NCBI GenBank assembly: GCA_016720545.1 | Contig: JADKKK010000004.1 | Location: 310,001 to 374,000 of the forward strand | Direction of reading: 5' to 3' | DNA: 64,000 nt | From: Myxococcales bacterium | GTDB taxonomy: Bacteria; Myxococcota_A; Polyangia; Polyangiales; Polyangiaceae | Part shown: one piece after another, positions 17,059 through 24,989 of the stretch | Numbering within the stretch: position 1 is the stretch's first letter | How the letters are laid out: each line of letters starts with the position of its first letter | Position numbers and translations under genes: made by a program | The notes under the pieces: model-generated | Database searches by the model: none | What the model was told of the DNA's origin: nothing | What the model saw: only the letters and a program-made list of their open reading frames with translations

Positions 17059-18060
17059 TCAGCTGTCTCCCGGTCGCAGCAGATCCGCGACCGCCTCGTA
17101 GTCGTGTTCGGCGATCGGGTCTCCCACCTCGCGACCACGCGCGAGCGACGCGGCCAGGGCCGCGTCGTAGTGGACCGGGATGTCCGCGGCCGCCGAGTCA
17201 CGCGCGAGCGCGAGCGCGCCGACGCCGCGTCGAATGCTCGTGAGACGCGGCGCGTCGCCGGTCGCAGGGCGCCACGCGAGGAGCACGGCGAGCCCGTCGC
17301 CCTCCACGCAGGCCACGTGGTCGGCGCGGAGCGAGCTCGGCGAGACCTCCAGTCGACCGACGTCGCTCGCGCGCTTGCGGGCCGCGCGCGCCTGGGAATC
17401 GCCCTCGGAGGCCCGCCGCTCGTCGTCGATCGCGCGCGGGGTCATGCGGAGCCGCCCGCGTCGGGCGAGGGTGGCCGCTGCCACGTCGGCCGCGCCCAAG
17501 GCGAGCGACAGCGCGGCGCCGACGTGGAGCGCGCGCCGGCCCAAGGTGGCCGAGGCGCGCAGCGTCGCCGAGGGCGAGCGGCCCGCCACGCGGAGAGCCG
17601 AGGGGGTGAGCTGGACGAGCGCCGCGCCGACCAGGGAGAGGCCGAGCGCCGCGTAGAGGGCGCCCCGCGCAGCGTCGCTGGCGCTCCCGCCACGCCCCGT
17701 GGCGCCGCTCCACAGTCGCTTCGGTGCGAATCCGAAGCGCGTCTCCATCAGGGTGGCCGCGAGGGCGACCGCGCCTACGAGCGCGAGGAGCGGCCCAGCC
17801 AGCATGAGCAGGTCGAGCGCGAGCGCGCGGGGCGCGAACGCGATCGCCACGTCGGCTTCCCCCGCGTGCCCGATGGCCTCCTTCACCGACGCGCCGCTCC
17901 TGGCGAGCAGCGCCTCGGCGGCGGTGGGGCTCGCGAGGACGAGCGCGAGCAGCGCCAGGGCGCCGCCCGCGCCGGAGGCGCCAAAGTCGCCGTCGCGTCG
18001 GGCGCGCCGGAGCCGCTCGGGCGTCGGCTCGAGCGTGCCCTCCTCGGCGCCGTCGGTCAT
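17059..18060 (-). CDS. Orphan FlhB/SctU-family protein lacking the NPTH cleavage motif
   Basis: 333 residues. The N-terminus (TLEPTPERLRRARRDGDFGAS, residues 9-29, quoted in part) matches the EDPTPKRLRDAREKG opening of FlhB/SctU, the export-switch protein of type III secretion. Four hydrophobic segments follow (about 32-50, 80-104, 134-150, 173-198), as in FlhB. The cytoplasmic part has DDERRASEGD (212-221), matching the family's KDExKxSEGD linker, and ends GDPIAEHDYEAVADLL, matching the family's IPxELYxAVAEVL end. At the place of the autocleaved NPTH the sequence is EGDG (253-256). There are no other type III genes in the window. Its ATG overlaps the obgE stop (ATGA), so it is co-translated with obgE. 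Role unknown. Confidence 0.8.
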   Translation of the reverse strand: MTDGAEEGTLEPTPERLRRARRDGDFGASGAGGALALLALVLASPTAAEALLARSGASVKEAIGHAGEADVAIAFAPRALALDLLMLAGPLLALVGAVALAATLMETRFGFAPKRLWSGATGRGGSASDAARGALYAALGLSLVGAALVQLTPSALRVAGRSPSATLRASATLGRRALHVGAALSLALGAADVAAATLARRGRLRMTPRAIDDERRASEGDSQARAARKRASDVGRLEVSPSSLRADHVACVEGDGLAVLLAWRPATGDAPRLTSIRRGVGALALARDSAAADIPVHYDAALAASLARGREVGDPIAEHDYEAVADLLRPGDS

Positions 18061-19133
18061 GGGTTGCGCTTGGCGCGGCGCTTCGGCGGCGGGGCCTCGG
18101 CTGCGCGCGCCTCGACCTCGGCGGCGTCGGCGGCGCGCCCCTTGGCCACGAGCTCGTAGAGCAGGCGCTCCATCTCGCGCATTCCTTCACCGGTCGCCGC
18201 GGAGAGGGCGTGGAGCTTGAGCTTCTTCTTCGCGAAACGCGCCTTCAGCGCCGGGTAGGCCTCGCGCACCTCCGTCACATCCATCTTGGAGAGCGCCACC
18301 AGCGTGGGGCGCTTCGCGAGCGCGGGGTCGAAGAGGCGGAGCTCCTTGCGTAGCGCGTCGTAGTCGTCGACGGGATCGCGCCCCTCGCCGGGATCGAGCG
18401 ACACGAGGTGGAGCAGGGCCCGCGTGCGCTCGACGTGCTTGAGGAAACGTAGGCCGAGCCCCGCGCCCGTGGAGGCGCCCGGGATGAGGCCTGGGATGTC
18501 GGCCACCACGAACGACGCGTCGTCGACGCGCACCACGCCGAGCTGCGGGACGAGCGTGGTGAAGGGGTAGTCGGCGACCTTCGCGCGGGCCCGTGAGCAC
18601 GCGCTCACGAAGGTCGACTTCCCCACGTTCGGGAAGCCGAGGAGCCCCACGTCGGCCATGACCTTGAGCTCGAGCCGCAGGCGCCGCTCGGCGCCGGGCT
18701 CACCGGGCTCTGCGCGCCGCGGCGCACGATCGAGCGGCGTCGCAAAGTGGATGTTCCCGCGGCCTCCGCGCCCGCCCTTTGCGACGACTGTGTCCTGCCC
18801 GCCGACGGTCAGGTCGTGGAGGAGATCGTTCGATTCGGCGTCGAACACCTGCGTGCCGACGGGGACGCGGCAAATGAGGTCCTGCGCGCCGCGCCCGTAG
18901 CAGTCGGCGCCCAGCCCGTTCTCTCCGTCGTCGGCTCGGAGCGTGTGGGCGTACGTGAGGTCGAGGAGCGTGGAGAGACCAGGATCCGTGCGGAAAACGA
19001 CGTCGCCGCCGCGCCCGCCGTCCCCTCCAGACGGACCACCGAACGGTACGTACTTCTCGCGGCGGAAGGCCACCGCGCCATTCCCGCCGTCGCCGGCTCG
19101 GGCCTTCACTTCGCATGAATCTACGAACTTCAC
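18057..19133 (-). CDS. obgE: GTPase ObgE/CgtA
   Basis: A 358-residue essential-type GTPase linked to 50S ribosome assembly and stress control. The glycine-rich Obg fold opens MKFVDSCEVKARAGDGGNGA and contains FGGPSGGDGGRGGDVVF. The G domain has G1 GFPNVGKST, the switch region DYPFTTLVPQLGVV, G3 DIPGLIPGAS and the SKMD-type G4 (ALSKMD). The C-terminal extension is short and basic. Start is GTG at 19133 with GGGGGAGG immediately upstream (spacing unusually short). It is the first gene of a unit with the FlhB-like gene and is divergent from nikR, 66 bp away. Confidence 0.95.
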   Translation of the reverse strand: MKFVDSCEVKARAGDGGNGAVAFRREKYVPFGGPSGGDGGRGGDVVFRTDPGLSTLLDLTYAHTLRADDGENGLGADCYGRGAQDLICRVPVGTQVFDAESNDLLHDLTVGGQDTVVAKGGRGGRGNIHFATPLDRAPRRAEPGEPGAERRLRLELKVMADVGLLGFPNVGKSTFVSACSRARAKVADYPFTTLVPQLGVVRVDDASFVVADIPGLIPGASTGAGLGLRFLKHVERTRALLHLVSLDPGEGRDPVDDYDALRKELRLFDPALAKRPTLVALSKMDVTEVREAYPALKARFAKKKLKLHALSAATGEGMREMERLLYELVAKGRAADAAEVEARAAEAPPPKRRAKRNP

Positions 19134-19187
19134 GCCTCCCCCTTACCACCGTGTCCCCGCGCTGTCCCCGCGAACGCCGTCGGCTGC

Positions 19188-19193
19188 TAGGCT
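19188..19193 (+). promoter_or_regulatory. Putative -10 (TAGGCT) of nikR, leaderless spacing
   Basis: TAGGCT ends exactly 6 nt before the nikR ATG. Just upstream, TGTCCCCGCG occurs twice in tandem (within 19153-19173), a possible operator. The known NikR half-sites (GTATGA/TCATAC) are not seen. Confidence 0.45.
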
Positions 19194-19199
19194 CGGCGT

Positions 19200-19727
19200 A
19201 TGAAGGACGTGCTCGTGCGCTTCGGCCTCGCCATGGAGAGCTCCCTGCTGAGCGAGCTCGACGAGATCGTCGCCGCGCGCGGGACCACGCGCTCGGAGCT
19301 GCTCCGGGACCTGGTCCGCGCCGAGGTGTCGAAGCAGCGCGTCCGCTCCGGCGAGCCCGCGGTGGGCGCTCTCACGCTCGTGTACGACCACCACGTCCGC
19401 GACCTCACGGAGCGGCTCACCGCGGTGCAGCACGGCCTCGGCGACGCGATCCGCTCCACCATGCACGTCCACCTCGATCACGATCACTGCCTCGAGGTGA
19501 TCGTCATGCGGGGGGACACCGACGTGCTGCGCGACGCGGCGCAGAGAATGCTAGCGACGCGCGGCGTGAAGCACGGGGGGCTCGAGCTCGTCACCGACCG
19601 CGCGCGCGTCCAAGCCTCCGACGAGCCCGGCCCGGTGCATGAGCACGACGGCCACACCCACGTGCACGCACCCGACGGCCACGCTCACGCGCACACCCAC
19701 GGCCACGCGCGCCCGCGCCGCAAGTGA
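19200..19727 (+). CDS. nikR: Nickel-responsive regulator NikR with His-rich tail
   Basis: 175 residues; typical NikRs have about 135. Residues 4-43 are the ribbon-helix-helix DNA-binding domain (VRFGLAMESSLLSELDEIV, TTRSELLRDLVR). The C-terminal ACT-like domain keeps all four high-affinity nickel ligands: H78, H89, H91 and C97 (STMHVHLDHDHC), with the same spacing as E. coli H76/H87/H89/C95. After residue 146 a tail with ten histidines in HxH and DGHxH steps is added, probably for metal storage or extra sensing. No nickel transporter or urease/hydrogenase gene is visible nearby; the divergent obgE promoter is the only adjacent target. The -10-like TAGGCT gives a leaderless arrangement. Confidence 0.93.
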   Translation: MKDVLVRFGLAMESSLLSELDEIVAARGTTRSELLRDLVRAEVSKQRVRSGEPAVGALTLVYDHHVRDLTERLTAVQHGLGDAIRSTMHVHLDHDHCLEVIVMRGDTDVLRDAAQRMLATRGVKHGGLELVTDRARVQASDEPGPVHEHDGHTHVHAPDGHAHAHTHGHARPRRK

Positions 19728-19745
19728 AGAGGGTCGCGTCGATCG

Positions 19746-20108
19746 CTACCCCGCGAGGCGGGCGAACATGCCGACGACGAAGAGCAGAACATCGATGATG
19801 CCGATCACGAGCGCGGCCGTGGCCTTGCCGTCGCCGGTCATCCCCGGGCGCAGGGCGATGAGCTTCTTCGCGTCGAGCGCGTTCTTGATGGCGAGCGGGC
19901 CAAGAATGACGCCGAAGCAGAAGAGGCCCACGATGGCGTACTTGAGCGCCGTGTTGGCCTGAGGGCACTCCATCGGGAGCGCCTCGTCGAACGACGCCTG
20001 GGGCGGGGCGTAGGGGTTCGCGCCGAGGCCGTAGCCGCCCGCTGGCGGCGGCGCGCCGTACCCGGCCGCGGGCGACATGGGCGGACCATTCGGGGGCTCG
20101 AGGGACAT
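19746..20108 (-). CDS. Small DUF4190-like membrane protein
   Basis: 120 residues. The first 50 are Pro/Gly/Tyr-rich (PPAGGYGLGANPYAPPQA), a soluble low-complexity head. Two hydrophobic helices follow (about 56-74 and 95-112), joined by a loop NALDAKKLIALRPGMTGDGK. This is the DUF4190 layout, in which the loop after LGxxAI is conserved. The function of the family is unknown. TAGCCT ends exactly 6 nt before the ATG. The gene converges on nikR with an 18-bp gap. Confidence 0.7.
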   Translation of the reverse strand: MSLEPPNGPPMSPAAGYGAPPPAGGYGLGANPYAPPQASFDEALPMECPQANTALKYAIVGLFCFGVILGPLAIKNALDAKKLIALRPGMTGDGKATAALVIGIIDVLLFVVGMFARLAG

Positions 20109-20114
20109 GCAGAG

Positions 20115-20120
20115 AGGCTA
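20115..20120 (-). promoter_or_regulatory. Putative -10 (TAGCCT), leaderless spacing
   Basis: TAGCCT with spacer CTCTGC directly precedes the ATG at 20108. Confidence 0.5.
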
Positions 20121-20154
20121 GGGGGAACGCCCGCGCCTCGCCAGCGCGTTCTTC

Positions 20155-21075
20155 TCAGCGCGAGCGCAGCAGCGCCTTCGCGAAAAGCGGGGCGACGGCG
20201 GTGACGCGCTCCGCGCCGAGCTGCTGGCTGCCCGGGTGCGAGTCGGTACCGCACACCGTCGCGAAGACGCCCGAGGCGCGGATCTTCTCCAGGGAGTCGC
20301 CCGGCAGCACGAGGTGGCTCGCGATCGCGTGCACGCGGGAGGCGCCGGCGGCGAGGTACGCGCGGCCGGCCTGGACGAGCGACGACCCCGTGCGGATCAT
20401 GTCGTCGTAGACCACGACGTCCTTGTCCACCACGTCGGCGTTGATGCCCGTCACCGAGAGCGCTCCGCTCGACGAGTCTCGCTTCTTGTAGACGAACGCA
20501 GGCTCCACGCCGAGGGTTCGCGCCAGGCTCTGCACCCACTTCGCGCGCCCAGCGTCGGTGGCGCCGAGGACATACGGCGTGTCGCCCATGGTGCGCTTGA
20601 CGAGCTCGGTGATGAGGGGCGCTCCGTAGAGGTGGTGCGTGACGTGCCGGTCCTCGAAGTAGAACTCGATGCCGTCGGTGTGGAGGTCGAACAAGAACAC
20701 CCGCGAGCCGCCCTCACAGCCGGGGATCGACGAGATGAGGCGGGCGCGGGTCTTCGCGGTCACCACCTCCCCGGGGTGGACGGCGCGTTCCATCGTCGCG
20801 TAGCCGAAATAGGGCATCACGATGCTGAGCGAGCGCGCTCCGGCCCGCGAGATCGCGCAGCCGAGGTCATAGACTTCGAGCCAGTCGAGGTCGGTCGGGG
20901 TGCCGCCAAGCAGCACGACGTCCCGGCCCCAGGCGTCGTCGAGGAGCCGCAGATAGCGCTCGCCGTCGGGGAACATCTTGCGCTCGACGTGTCCCTCGTC
21001 GAGCTCGCCCTCGGCGAGGAAGCTCGGCGCCATGTAGCTGTAGGATGCAATCGTATAGAGCAGACCGTTTCTCAC
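20155..21075 (-). CDS. prs: Divergent ribose-phosphate pyrophosphokinase-like protein
   Basis: 306 residues of the PRPP-synthetase family, which makes PRPP from ribose-5-phosphate and ATP. Two phosphoribosyltransferase-like halves are visible: FPDGERYLRLL, the ATP-loop region MPYFGYATMERAVHPGEVVT, FLFDLHTDGIEFYF (family DLHxxQIQGFF) and the PRPP loop VVVYDDMIRTGSSLVQA. The N-terminus and the R5P loop differ from the housekeeping enzyme (MPYFGYARQDR is altered to YATMER), so it may be a paralogue with another role. The start is GTG at 21075, overlapping the hemG stop (GTGA), which makes it the last gene of the heme operon, an unusual place for prs. Confidence 0.82.
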   Translation of the reverse strand: MRNGLLYTIASYSYMAPSFLAEGELDEGHVERKMFPDGERYLRLLDDAWGRDVVLLGGTPTDLDWLEVYDLGCAISRAGARSLSIVMPYFGYATMERAVHPGEVVTAKTRARLISSIPGCEGGSRVFLFDLHTDGIEFYFEDRHVTHHLYGAPLITELVKRTMGDTPYVLGATDAGRAKWVQSLARTLGVEPAFVYKKRDSSSGALSVTGINADVVDKDVVVYDDMIRTGSSLVQAGRAYLAAGASRVHAIASHLVLPGDSLEKIRASGVFATVCGTDSHPGSQQLGAERVTAVAPLFAKALLRSR

Positions 21076-22625
21076 GTGCGCGCCTCTCTCTCTCTCGTTG
21101 CGCGCCCCGCGGACGCGTCTGCGATCGCGCGGGCGACCTCCCGGGCCTGTCGGATGCACTCGGGGATGCCGATGCCGTCGTACCCGTTCCCCGCGAGGTA
21201 CACGCCAGGGTGTGCGGAGAGCGCGCGCTCGACCCGCGCGAGGCGGGCCAAGTGTCCCAGGCGCGGCTGGGGGCTCGCCATCCCGTACCTGTGGATCCGC
21301 GCGAACTGGGCCATTCCGCGCAGCGGCACGAAGGCCGCGAGCTCGCGCCGCGCGAGGTCGGCGAGGGCCTCGTCCGTCACCTCGCGTCCCGCGTGCTGGC
21401 CCGAGAAGAAGAGCCGCACGAGAGCCTGCCCGCCGGGCACGCGGTGATCCCACTTCGAGCCGACCCAGGTGCACGCCAGCGCCGCGCGCCCCGCGGAGCG
21501 CGGGACGATGTACCCTGACGCGTCGAGCGGGTGGTCGACATCGGAGCGCTTGAACGCCAGGAAGACCGTCGCGGTCGAGGCGTAGTCGAACTCGCCGAGC
21601 AGGGCGGGCAGCGTGTCGTCGAGGGGCGCGAGCGCCCGGCGGGCCGCGTGGGCCGGGCCCGTGAACACCACGTGGTCGGCCTCGAGGACCTCGTCGCGGA
21701 GGGCCACCCGGTAGCGTCGCCCAGGGCCGCCTCGGTCCACGGGGGCGGCCGAGACGCTCTCCACGCGCGCCCCGAGCCGGACCTCGCCCTTCACGCGGTG
21801 CGCGAGGTTGACCACCAGATCGCCCATGCCGCGTTTGAGCGACAGGAAGGCCGATGGGCCCGCCGGCCGTCGCGATGGCGGCGCCGCGTCCCGCGCGTCG
21901 CGTTTCTCGCGCGAGCTGCGCGGGCGTCGTCGATCATGCTCGGGATCTTCGTCGCGGGGCGCGGGGCGCTCGGGGCTCTTGGCGGTCCGCGCCGCCTTCT
22001 GCGCGCGCATCGCGCGGATCAGCGAACCGTGAGTCTTCTCGGCCGCCACGAGCTGCGGGAACGCGGCCCGCACGGAAATTTGATAGGCGTCCCCCGCGAA
22101 GATGCCGCCCAGCAGCGGACCGGCGAGGCGCTCGGTGAGCTGCTCGCCGAACCGGCGCTCGAGGAACGCGCCGACGGTCTCGTCCTCGCCGTCGTGCCAC
22201 GCGCGCGGCGGCACGACGAGCTCGAGCCCCATGCGCAGCTTCGCGTCCCACGTGAACAGCTCGGAGACCGCGATGGGGTACGCCTCCGTGGGGACGCCGA
22301 GCAGCACGCCCTCGGGCATGGAGTGGAGCGCCCCGTTGTGTGCAATGTACACCTTACGGTTCGCAGGGATGGTCTCGATGAGCTCGTCGCCGAGCCCGAG
22401 CTCCCTGGCCAGATCCGTGGCGTGGGGCTTCGCGGCCACCCACGAGTCGGGGCCATAGTCGATGAGGAAGCCGTTGTGCACGTCGGTGACGATGTTGCCG
22501 CCGAGGCGCGGCGAGGCCTCGACGAGGACGACCTCGGCCTCCGGCGCGAGGTGCTCGAGGGCGTACGCGGTCGTGAGCCCGGTGATCCCGCCCCCAATGA
22601 CGACGACCCGCGTGCGGCGGCTCAT
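21072..22625 (-). CDS. hemG: Protoporphyrinogen/coproporphyrinogen oxidase (FAD)
   Basis: 517 residues. FAD-dependent oxidase of the HemY/PPOX type that aromatises the porphyrinogen ring in heme synthesis. The dinucleotide fold VVVIGGGITGLTTAYAL is at 7-23, then RLGGNI, IDYGPDSW, the mid-protein GGIFAGDAYQISVRAAFPQL and the C-terminal LAGNGYDGIGIPECIRQA, the second FAD signature. Residues about 211-258 are a charged Arg/Asp/Glu/Pro-rich insertion not usual in this family. The ATG overlaps the hemH stop (ATGA) and its stop overlaps the next start, so it is the third gene of a tightly coupled operon. Protoporphyrin or coproporphyrin route cannot be decided from the sequence. Confidence 0.92.
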   Translation of the reverse strand: MSRRTRVVVIGGGITGLTTAYALEHLAPEAEVVLVEASPRLGGNIVTDVHNGFLIDYGPDSWVAAKPHATDLARELGLGDELIETIPANRKVYIAHNGALHSMPEGVLLGVPTEAYPIAVSELFTWDAKLRMGLELVVPPRAWHDGEDETVGAFLERRFGEQLTERLAGPLLGGIFAGDAYQISVRAAFPQLVAAEKTHGSLIRAMRAQKAARTAKSPERPAPRDEDPEHDRRRPRSSREKRDARDAAPPSRRPAGPSAFLSLKRGMGDLVVNLAHRVKGEVRLGARVESVSAAPVDRGGPGRRYRVALRDEVLEADHVVFTGPAHAARRALAPLDDTLPALLGEFDYASTATVFLAFKRSDVDHPLDASGYIVPRSAGRAALACTWVGSKWDHRVPGGQALVRLFFSGQHAGREVTDEALADLARRELAAFVPLRGMAQFARIHRYGMASPQPRLGHLARLARVERALSAHPGVYLAGNGYDGIGIPECIRQAREVARAIADASAGRATREREART

Positions 22626-23572
22626 TGCGGGCTCGGCGGGGCGTCGCCCGCGCTCCCATCGATGACCTGCCGGGCGAGGTCGGCGAGCACGTCGACGAGC
22701 GCATCGTCGGCGTTGAGCGACGCGGTTCGCGAGAACTGGAGGGAGAGCTCGGAGGCCCAGGCGCGCGCTTCGATGTCGAGATCGTAGAGGATCTCCACGT
22801 GGTCCGCCAAGAACCCCACGGGCGCCACGACCACGCGCGTGTGACCTGCGGCGCGCGCGGCCTCGAACGCCGCCCTGAGGTCGGGGCCCATCCACTCGAT
22901 GGGGCGCCCGCCCGGGCCGGCGCTCATGCCCTGGCTCTGGAAGCAGACCGCCACGCGCCCCGGCGCGCGAGAGAGCCTCGCGGTGATGTCGCTCGCGGAC
23001 GCGCGAAACTCCGCTTCGTAGGGATCGCCCGCGCGCCCCACGGCGACGGGGAGGCTGTGCGCAGAGAAGATGACCGTGGTCGCCGCGAGCTCGGCGTCGG
23101 ACAGCCCGCGGAGCGCGTCGTCGACCCGTGCGGCGAAGGCGTCGGAGAGCCCCTCGTGGCGCCCCCAGTTGCCCGGGCCGATCACGCGGACCGTCTCCCC
23201 GACCTCGGCCCGCGCCGCCTCTCGTACCGCGTCGAGGTAGATGGCCGCGGAGTGCTGCGCGAGGGGGAGCACCACGATTTCGGTCAGCGCGCTGACGTCG
23301 GCGGCAAGCCCGCGGATGGCCTCGCTTGGGGTCGGGGCGAAGAGCCGCCCGCACGCGCGCGCGGGCAGCCGGAGGGCCGCGCCCAGCTTGACCGTGAGCG
23401 CGCGGGTGATGTCGTTGAGCGGCGAGCGGCCTCCGATGGCCTCGTACCGGCGCGTGACCTCGGCGACCAGCTCCGGCGACGGCGGGTGCCCGCGGCGGAT
23501 GTTGGTGAGGAACTGGGGCAGCTCAGCAACCGAGTCGACCGTGCCGTGGACGATGACGATGAGACCTCTCAC
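22622..23572 (-). CDS. hemH: Ferrochelatase
   Basis: 316 residues. Inserts Fe2+ into the porphyrin ring as the last or next-to-last step of heme synthesis. The active-site histidine is H172 in VIFSAHSLPV, the family signature; the second conserved site is the glutamate E260 in PVGFLADHVEILYDLD. Near the N-terminus the usual GTP(x) start is altered to IVIVHGTVDSVAELPQFL. No C-terminal [2Fe-2S] cysteines are seen. Start is GTG. The gene begins 86 bp after the hemE stop and overlaps hemG (ATGA). Because the next gene is a PPOX-type oxidase, either branch order of heme synthesis remains possible. Confidence 0.92.
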   Translation of the reverse strand: MRGLIVIVHGTVDSVAELPQFLTNIRRGHPPSPELVAEVTRRYEAIGGRSPLNDITRALTVKLGAALRLPARACGRLFAPTPSEAIRGLAADVSALTEIVVLPLAQHSAAIYLDAVREAARAEVGETVRVIGPGNWGRHEGLSDAFAARVDDALRGLSDAELAATTVIFSAHSLPVAVGRAGDPYEAEFRASASDITARLSRAPGRVAVCFQSQGMSAGPGGRPIEWMGPDLRAAFEAARAAGHTRVVVAPVGFLADHVEILYDLDIEARAWASELSLQFSRTASLNADDALVDVLADLARQVIDGSAGDAPPSPQ

Positions 23573-23658
23573 GTGGAGCTCGCTCTCGCTATGGAAGTGT
23601 GCGTTTGGCGTTGGGATCGGGGCGTCACCATGTGGCGCGCCGGGTGTGTGGCCCGGCG

Positions 23659-24687
23659 CTACACCGCGCGCGAGCTCACCTCGTGCACGAGCTCGACGAC
23701 CGCTTGGACGTTGTCGACCGGCGTCCCGGGGAGGATGCCGTGGCCCAGGTTGAAGATGTGCCCGGGCCGCCCCGCGGCGGCGTCGAGGATGCGCCGCACG
23801 TGCCGCGCCGCGACCTCGCGTGGGGCGAAGAGCACCGTTGGGTCGAGGTTGCCCTGCACGCCGCGATCGTGGCCGATGCGCTCCCAGCCCTCGGCGAACG
23901 GCGTGCGCCAGTCGAGGCCGAGCACCGTGCCGCCGGCCTTGCGCTGCAGGTCGAGCAGCGCGTGGGTGCCCGTGCCGAAGTGGATGACCGGCACGCCCAG
24001 GGTCTCCACGTCGGCCAGGATGTGCCGCACGTGTGGGAAAATGTGCTCCTCGTAGTCTTCACGCGAGAGCTGCCCGACCCACGAGTCGAAGAGCTGGATG
24101 GCGTCGGCCCCGGCCGCGACCTGCGCGCGGAGGTACCGCCTCACCACCTCCGCGAGCTTGCTCATGAGCAGCGCGAACGTGTCGGGTTCGGAGTACATGA
24201 GCGCCTTGGTCTTGGCGAAGTGGGCGCTCTTGCCGCCCTCGATGAGGTAGCTCGCGAGGGTGAACGGCGCGCCCGCGAAGCCGATCAGCGGGATGGAGAT
24301 CTCCTTCTTGATCATGCGGAGCGAGCTCATCACGTAGCCGAGGCCGTCCTCGGGCTCGATCACCCGCAGGCGCTCGATGTCGGCCCGGCACGACACGGGC
24401 GAGTGGACGACCGGCCCCTCGCCCTTGGCGAACTCGAACGGCGCGCCCATCGGCTCGAGCGGCAGGAGGATGTCGGCGAACAGGATGGCGGCGTCCATCC
24501 CGAGGCGCAGAGGCTGGAGCGTGACCTCGGTGGCGAGCTCGGCGTTCTTGCAGATCTCGAGGAGGCTGTGCTTCTCGCGGAGGGCGCGGTACTCGGCCAT
24601 GTAGCGGCCGGCCTGGCGCATCATCCACACCGGGGTGCGCTCGGTCTTCTCGAGGCGGCACGCGCGAAGGAACAGATCGTTCTTCAT
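23659..24687 (-). CDS. hemE: Uroporphyrinogen decarboxylase
   Basis: 342 residues, the normal length. Decarboxylates uroporphyrinogen III to coproporphyrinogen III in the cytoplasm. Motifs: VWMMRQAGRYMAEYRALRE (signature 1), AAILFADILLPLEPMG (substrate Asp), IGFAGAPFTLASYLIEG (signature 2), LFDSWVGQLS, FGTGTHALL and FNLGHGILPGTPVDNV. I chose ATG 24687; longer reading frames add residues unlike any HemE. TAGGCT ends 10 nt upstream of the ATG. It is the first gene of the hemE-hemH-hemG-prs unit. Confidence 0.96.
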   Translation of the reverse strand: MKNDLFLRACRLEKTERTPVWMMRQAGRYMAEYRALREKHSLLEICKNAELATEVTLQPLRLGMDAAILFADILLPLEPMGAPFEFAKGEGPVVHSPVSCRADIERLRVIEPEDGLGYVMSSLRMIKKEISIPLIGFAGAPFTLASYLIEGGKSAHFAKTKALMYSEPDTFALLMSKLAEVVRRYLRAQVAAGADAIQLFDSWVGQLSREDYEEHIFPHVRHILADVETLGVPVIHFGTGTHALLDLQRKAGGTVLGLDWRTPFAEGWERIGHDRGVQGNLDPTVLFAPREVAARHVRRILDAAAGRPGHIFNLGHGILPGTPVDNVQAVVELVHEVSSRAV

Positions 24688-24697
24688 GGGGCCCGGG

Positions 24698-24703
24698 AGC
24701 CTA
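24698..24703 (-). promoter_or_regulatory. Putative -10 (TAGGCT) of the heme operon
   Basis: TAGGCT on the minus strand ends 10 nt before the hemE ATG, the only promoter-like feature seen in the gap upstream of the operon. Confidence 0.4.
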
Positions 24704-24836
24704 GTCGACTTTCGGCGCGAGCGGCGCATCTTCGGGCGGCCCAGGAGCCTGGCGCTCGCCCGGCCGGGAGGTGCGAGCGGCGACCGACCGGCCACGACGG
24801 GAGGCCGCCGACCGGCGCGGACGAGGGAGCTCAGCG

Positions 24837-24912
24837 GCTCGTGCCCTGTTGCTCGTGCCGCTCGTGCCGTGCACACCTGCACGCTCGTGGAGCTGCTCGT
24901 GCCGCTCGTGCC
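24837..24912. repeat. Five GCTCGTGCC units upstream of hemE
   Basis: Five exact copies of GCTCGTGCC start at 24837, 24851, 24860, 24895 and 24904; two pairs are perfectly tandem. They lie in the 302-bp gap (24688-24989) between hemE and the metalloprotease gene, which otherwise holds only the hemE promoter region. They could bind a regulator or be a slippage product. Confidence 0.7.
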
Positions 24913-24989
24913 TTCGGCTCGCGGGCGGACCGGCGCGGGAGGTAGCAGCCGGGCCCGCGGAGACGGGCTCGCCGTGCGCGGGCCTTCAT

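Noticed and set aside
17059..18057. A type III secretion or flagellar cluster around the FlhB-like gene.
   Set aside because: Neighbours are obgE, a DUF2490 gene and an uncharacterised protein; none belongs to an export apparatus.
19134..19199. NikR operator near its own promoter.
   Set aside because: No GTATGA/TCATAC half-sites; only a tandem TGTCCCCGCG of unknown meaning.
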